DNA from: an uncultured Bacteroidales bacterium
GTDB lineage: Bacteria > Bacteroidota > Bacteroidia > Bacteroidales > Bacteroidaceae
Reading direction: 5' to 3'
Length of the DNA: 36,946 bases
Assembly: GCA_902789725.1 (NCBI GenBank)
Contig: CADAPC010000027.1
Location: 1-36,946 of the forward strand
Below the pieces are notes generated by a model. It saw only the letters and a program-made list of their open reading frames with translations. It did not search any database and was not told the DNA's origin. This document shows positions 33,638 through 36,946 of this stretch, piece after piece. Each line of letters starts with the position of its first letter. The first letter of the stretch is position 1. A program made the position numbers and the translations under genes.

Positions 33638-35374
33638 TTAATCTTTAAACAATTTCCTATCTTCTGGTTGAATTAAGTCCCACTCCTCCAACGCTTCCAA
33701 GGGGCATCGGTTCTGCCTCCTTGCCATCTTGTACTCCTTCGTGAGTCCATACTTGGCAGCAATCTGCTCAGCATTCAACGAGAACGGCAGGCACAGCGTG
33801 TTCCACTTGCCGTCCTTGTATAGTGTGCGGTCAGAGAGCGTCACGTCATACGTGTTGCTGCTCGCAGCAGCCGCAGCGATGGCTGAAGTGTTGTCCTCGG
33901 CATCGGAGCCGCTGTCGTAAAGGGTGAGACTTTCAACTTCCCTCAGCAAATAACATGAAGTCGGGATCGTTGTCATTTCTGACACAATTTTTTCCAGTTT
34001 ACCCTCATCATTTATGAAGTAAGCCTTGATAATCTCCGGATCATCTATTGCCCACGTCTTGATGCTGTAAGAGCCGACGAATGTCCAGTTGCCGTCATCC
34101 GATGTCACCTCGTGGTCGCCCGTCGTGGTCTGCAGCGTCACGACTCCGCCCGTCATGCTCGTGATGTTCGGGAACGTCATCGTCGAGGCGGTCGGCACGA
34201 ACAGATATGGTGTGTTGGCCGTCAGCGAGGTAACCTGGTTGCCATCCTCCATGATGGGAGTCGTACCATTAAAGCCAGCAAACGAGTAGAACTTGCCGCC
34301 CTCGCTGCCGTTGCAGATATAGCTGAACGGCAGTATCACCGTTGCGGCCTGTGCTGTGTTGAACGGGCGGTTGTAGGTCACGCTCTTGATATTGCCTAAC
34401 TCCTCCGTGATGTTCACACCCACGAGGTTGTTGCCCGTGCCGTTGATGGTCACGTCGGCCCTCTCATTCCAGTCATCGTAGCGGTATTCCACCACTGCGT
34501 CGCCGTACTTCGGCGTGTAGTAGTTGCCGTTGTAGAGGAAACCGTTCTCGTAGCCATCCACCATTCCGTGGTCGGTGGTCGCATTGCCGAGGTTGGCGGG
34601 CGCGACGGTCGCCGTGGCTGCGGGGCGGCCCTGCCTATTGCCGAGGATGCTGGTGTAGTAACAGTTCGTCATGTTGTAAGTCAGGGTCGGCTCACTGTTT
34701 GGATAGACGAAAGTGAAGCAGTTGTCGCCCAGCGCGTATTTGCCCGTGCCGTATGCGGCGGGAGCGGACAGGCAGTCGGTGAACGTGATGGTCCCGTTAT
34801 TTCCATAGTCCCATCCTATGAATCCGCGGCAGGAGGTGGTCACGCCAGCCTCGTCTGGGTTGTAAATCAGTCCGTCATAGACGCAACCCGTGACGGTGCA
34901 GGTGGCACTAGTGCCATTCCACTGGGCAATGACACCGCCGTGAGAGGCGCCACCGCTGTGGGTAGTGCTGATTTCGGTGCTCACGTGGCAGTTATTGATG
35001 GTGATATTGCCCTCGGAATGGCCCACCAGACCGCCCAAGCTCTCATAGTTGCCACCCGTGATGGTGCCGCCGACGTGGAGGTTGCTGATGGTGGCGCCGT
35101 TGATGTAGTGGAATGGAGCGCTGAGGTGCTCGGCGGCAGTTCGGTTAAAGGTCAGCGTATTGCCCTGTCCGTCGAACGTACCCTTGAACGGGTGACCGCT
35201 CTTGCCTGCCATCTCCGATGAACTGACATTTCCAGCGAGTTTCACGGTCTTGCCGCTGAAGCCGTCGGGAGCCAAGTCGTAGTTTGTGGCAAAGCAGAAC
35301 CAGCCCCAGCCGTTGGCGGTCTTGATGGTGTACTCGTTTTCGCCAGTTGGAGAACGTAGCGCCGATGGTGACAT
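33638..35374 (-). CDS. C-terminal part of a frameshifted secreted GLUG-repeat surface protein
   Basis: The reading frame (578 residues) starts without a signal peptide and is the continuation of the frame at 35145-36500. It carries GLUG-like repeats (ATISNLHVGGTITGG, SLGGLVGHSEGNITINNCHV), a Ser/Thr/Asn-rich beta region and DGKWNTLCLPFSL, a motif seen near the ends of Prevotella surface proteins. The last 35 residues (from LTKEYKMARRQ on) are basic and unlike the rest. True homologous sequence should begin near 35340 with ENEYTIKTANGWGWFCF. It is probably not expressed alone. Confidence 0.7.
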   Translation of the reverse strand: MSPSALRSPTGENEYTIKTANGWGWFCFATNYDLAPDGFSGKTVKLAGNVSSSEMAGKSGHPFKGTFDGQGNTLTFNRTAAEHLSAPFHYINGATISNLHVGGTITGGNYESLGGLVGHSEGNITINNCHVSTEISTTHSGGASHGGVIAQWNGTSATCTVTGCVYDGLIYNPDEAGVTTSCRGFIGWDYGNNGTITFTDCLSAPAAYGTGKYALGDNCFTFVYPNSEPTLTYNMTNCYYTSILGNRQGRPAATATVAPANLGNATTDHGMVDGYENGFLYNGNYYTPKYGDAVVEYRYDDWNERADVTINGTGNNLVGVNITEELGNIKSVTYNRPFNTAQAATVILPFSYICNGSEGGKFYSFAGFNGTTPIMEDGNQVTSLTANTPYLFVPTASTMTFPNITSMTGGVVTLQTTTGDHEVTSDDGNWTFVGSYSIKTWAIDDPEIIKAYFINDEGKLEKIVSEMTTIPTSCYLLREVESLTLYDSGSDAEDNTSAIAAAAASSNTYDVTLSDRTLYKDGKWNTLCLPFSLNAEQIAAKYGLTKEYKMARRQNRCPLEALEEWDLIQPEDRKLFKD

Positions 35375-36500
35375 CCTCTCCGGGCATGGTGAATGTGTAT
35401 GTGTTGCTGCCGTTGTCGGTAATGCCGCTGCCGAGGCTGTAATTCGTCGTTGCGCCCGTCACGGTCAGCCCTGTCAGCATCTCGCCAAACTTCGGTGTGA
35501 AGGTTATGGTGACAGTCTGGCCATTGCCTGCATAATTCCCTTCCTTGTCAGTGGTAAACTGCGGATAGTTGTTATAGACGAAATGATAGTCCGTCACGCA
35601 GAAACTCGTCGTCTGCAGTGTATAGCCCGTGCCTCCGGCGGTGATGGTGACGCTGGCGGTGTATGTTCCCGTGGCGTCAGGTTCGGAGGTGCCATAGTCC
35701 TCGTTGGTGTCGGTTTTTATGTAGGTGATAGAGCCGATTGTGGCTTTCGTTTCCGATTTAAAGTTTTCAAATCCCGACATGCTTGCGGGATAATTCCAGC
35801 CATCATGGTATATGAGATATGTCGGCGCCATCAGCGACGTGGATATCTGATAACTGGAACTTGCAAGATTGCACTCCTTGCCGTCGTCGTGGGCGCAGGT
35901 GGCGGTCAGCGTATTGCCCACGGCGTTGTACGAGAAGTTGTGGGTGTGCGTCAGTGTCGATGCCGTAGTCTCGTAGGTGATGGTGAGCGTACCACTTATC
36001 AGGAAAGATGCGCGTCTGGTGGTTTCAGAGTTCCTCATCTTGATTTCGAGATAGTCGTCTTCGTTTGCAAGTTGCAATCCGTCACCGTTCGTGAAGGTAA
36101 AGGTCAGCGCAGTTGCTGTGTTCATGTTCTCTGTATAAGAGTTTGTCCAAATATCGCCCTTTCCGATTTTAACGTAATGCTCCGTACCGACAACATCACT
36201 AAACATAACCCTGGCACTACTGAACGTCAGACTCTTCACCTTGCCGCTTATGCGAGGATAGAGTTTGACTGTGCCTTCATTGCCGCCAGTATTAGTTCTC
36301 ATAGTGATGGAACCACCAGAGGGTGCCATAGTCATCATATTCGCGACGGGAACGAGAAAATCATTGCCTCCGTATGTGATGGTGCCAGAACCTGACGCAT
36401 TGGAAATGGTAAACGTCTTCGTTTCGTCTGTTGCCCACGCCGTCTGCGCCATCGTGAGCATCACGGCAAGGGTGAGGATGAGATTGAATGTTATTTTCAT
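35145..36500 (-). CDS. N-terminal part of a frameshifted secreted surface protein
   Basis: The frame begins with a signal peptide (MKITFNLILTLAVMLTMAQ, cut near AWAT) and continues with Ser/Thr/Gly-rich beta-sandwich repeats typical of Bacteroidales surface proteins. These end in the repeat module YTFTMPGEDVTIGATFSNW. From about residue 387 the translation turns into basic, low-quality sequence (RKRVHHQDRQ) that is the out-of-frame reading of the next ORF. The break lies at an A4 run on the coding strand (T4 at 35337-35340). Removing one A would join the frames into a protein of about 950 residues. It could be a real lesion, a phase-variable tract or a sequencing error. Confidence 0.72.
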   Translation of the reverse strand: MKITFNLILTLAVMLTMAQTAWATDETKTFTISNASGSGTITYGGNDFLVPVANMMTMAPSGGSITMRTNTGGNEGTVKLYPRISGKVKSLTFSSARVMFSDVVGTEHYVKIGKGDIWTNSYTENMNTATALTFTFTNGDGLQLANEDDYLEIKMRNSETTRRASFLISGTLTITYETTASTLTHTHNFSYNAVGNTLTATCAHDDGKECNLASSSYQISTSLMAPTYLIYHDGWNYPASMSGFENFKSETKATIGSITYIKTDTNEDYGTSEPDATGTYTASVTITAGGTGYTLQTTSFCVTDYHFVYNNYPQFTTDKEGNYAGNGQTVTITFTPKFGEMLTGLTVTGATTNYSLGSGITDNGSNTYTFTMPGEDVTIGATFSNWRKRVHHQDRQRLGLVLLCHKLRLGSRRLQRQDRETRWKCQFIGDGRQERSPVQGYVRRTGQYADL

Positions 36501-36507
36501 TGTAATT

Positions 36508-36777
36508 CTATATCATTATTTGTTGTAGACAATAAATATGCTGTATAAGGAGAGAAACATATTTGTACAGATTATTTTCATAGATATAATCAGGAATGTA
36601 AACCGTGTCTCCCTCTTCAGAAGGGAAAAACGTAAGTGATAGACCGATGACACCTGATGATGGATCGTAAAAAGGAGCAAAGTTGAAAACACCAGGATCA
36701 TCAACGATGGTCGCTTTAGTACTCAACGGAATGCCGAGCAGTACCGTGAAAAAAAGAGAATAAATGAACTTTCTCAT
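36508..36777 (-). CDS. Small secreted protein of unknown function
   Basis: From the ATG at 36777 the 89 residues start with a signal peptide (MRKFIYSLFFTVLLGIPLS, cut near TKA). Next is a segment with VFNFAPFYDPSSGVIGLSLTFFP and GDTVYIPDYIYENNL. The last 20 residues (YKYVSLLIQHIYCLQQ) look unlike a normal secreted protein, so the 3' end may be truncated or frameshifted. It lies 7 bp upstream of the surface protein gene and probably shares its transcript. An upstream TTG gives only three more residues. No family recognised. Confidence 0.55.
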   Translation of the reverse strand: MRKFIYSLFFTVLLGIPLSTKATIVDDPGVFNFAPFYDPSSGVIGLSLTFFPSEEGDTVYIPDYIYENNLYKYVSLLIQHIYCLQQIMI

Positions 36778-36927
36778 AATGGTCAATTTTTATTTTATTG
36801 TATTCTGTTATCACGTAACTATCTATTGCAACCACTCCTATTATTCTTTGTTTTGCCTTTCGGCATTCTGTGGTCTTTATCAAGAATATCCGCAATTCTA
36901 TTGCTCTAAATGAGAGTTTGTCCCATT

Positions 36928-36946
36928 CGTCTCTTTCTAAGAGACG
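36928..36946. repeat. Perfect inverted repeat at the window edge
   Basis: CGTCTCTT and AAGAGACG form an 8-bp perfect stem with loop TCT, ending on the last base of the window. It could be a terminator or a recombination site; the cut-off sequence prevents a choice. Confidence 0.4.

Noticed and set aside
35145..35374. Programmed ribosomal frameshift in the surface protein gene
   Set aside because: The site is a plain A4 run without a slippery heptamer or downstream structure that I can see, and this protein class is not known for it. Mutation, phase variation or sequencing error are simpler.

Overview
The window looks like a chromosomal segment of a Bacteroidales bacterium, most probably Prevotella or a close relative. 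Three things point that way. Several promoters have the Bacteroidetes form TTTG-N19/20-TAnnTTTG with no clear Shine-Dalgarno sites. Lysine synthesis uses DapL. The surface protein has GLUG-type repeats like those common in Prevotellaceae. The genus is an inference from gene content; no 16S gene is present.

Positions 1-17,200 hold core metabolism centred on nitrogen and glutamine. A pyridoxal phosphate operon (regulator-like ThiD-AraC fusion, pdxS, pdxT) is followed by a glnK-amtB-outer-membrane-protein operon with a long structured leader. Then come dapF on the plus strand and a minus-strand operon of gltB, gltD, dapL, a long PurF-like amidophosphoribosyltransferase and pyrG. Four of these enzymes use glutamine and one uses glutamate, which fits the neighbouring PII protein and ammonium channel.

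Positions 17,400-23,040 hold a tightly coupled six-gene operon. It runs from one strong promoter at 23,006-23,036 to a hairpin terminator at 17,401-17,440. In transcription order it encodes a circularly permuted ATP-grasp ligase, an alpha-E protein, a transglutaminase-like protease, a catalytic-looking M14 aspartoacylase/desuccinylase relative, a second M14 relative that has lost its zinc and catalytic residues, and a class I glutamine amidotransferase with an intact triad. The last four genes overlap their predecessors by 4 bp. The ATP-grasp/alpha-E/transglutaminase triad is known and predicted to make a peptide or amide product. The M14 pair and amidotransferase make this an expanded version with no assigned product, and it is the best candidate for an undescribed system here.

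Positions 23,390-28,910 are accessory: a P5-like phage lysozyme protein, a VirE_N/DUF3987 primase-helicase-like protein, three small unknown proteins, a UmuD/LexA-like S24 peptidase and an orphan antitoxin-like gene. A cluster of six direct copies and one inverted copy of GTGAAAGTT lies just downstream of the S24 gene. No integrase is seen.

Positions 29,120-33,630 hold a three-gene defence operon: a protein joining a GIY-YIG/T5orf172 domain to an EVE/PUA-like domain, a nuclease-methyltransferase fusion, and an HsdS specificity subunit. No HsdR translocase is present, so it resembles BcgI-type systems more than classical type I. It abuts the 3' end of a frameshifted secreted GLUG-repeat gene (33,638-36,500), and a small secreted protein lies beyond it.

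Two families of noncoding repeats run through the window. One is a 73-bp element present in two identical copies next to terminators. The other is a family of degenerate 7-bp tandem repeats that fill intra-operon gaps, supply stop codons to several genes, and encode a linker inside the DUF3987 protein.
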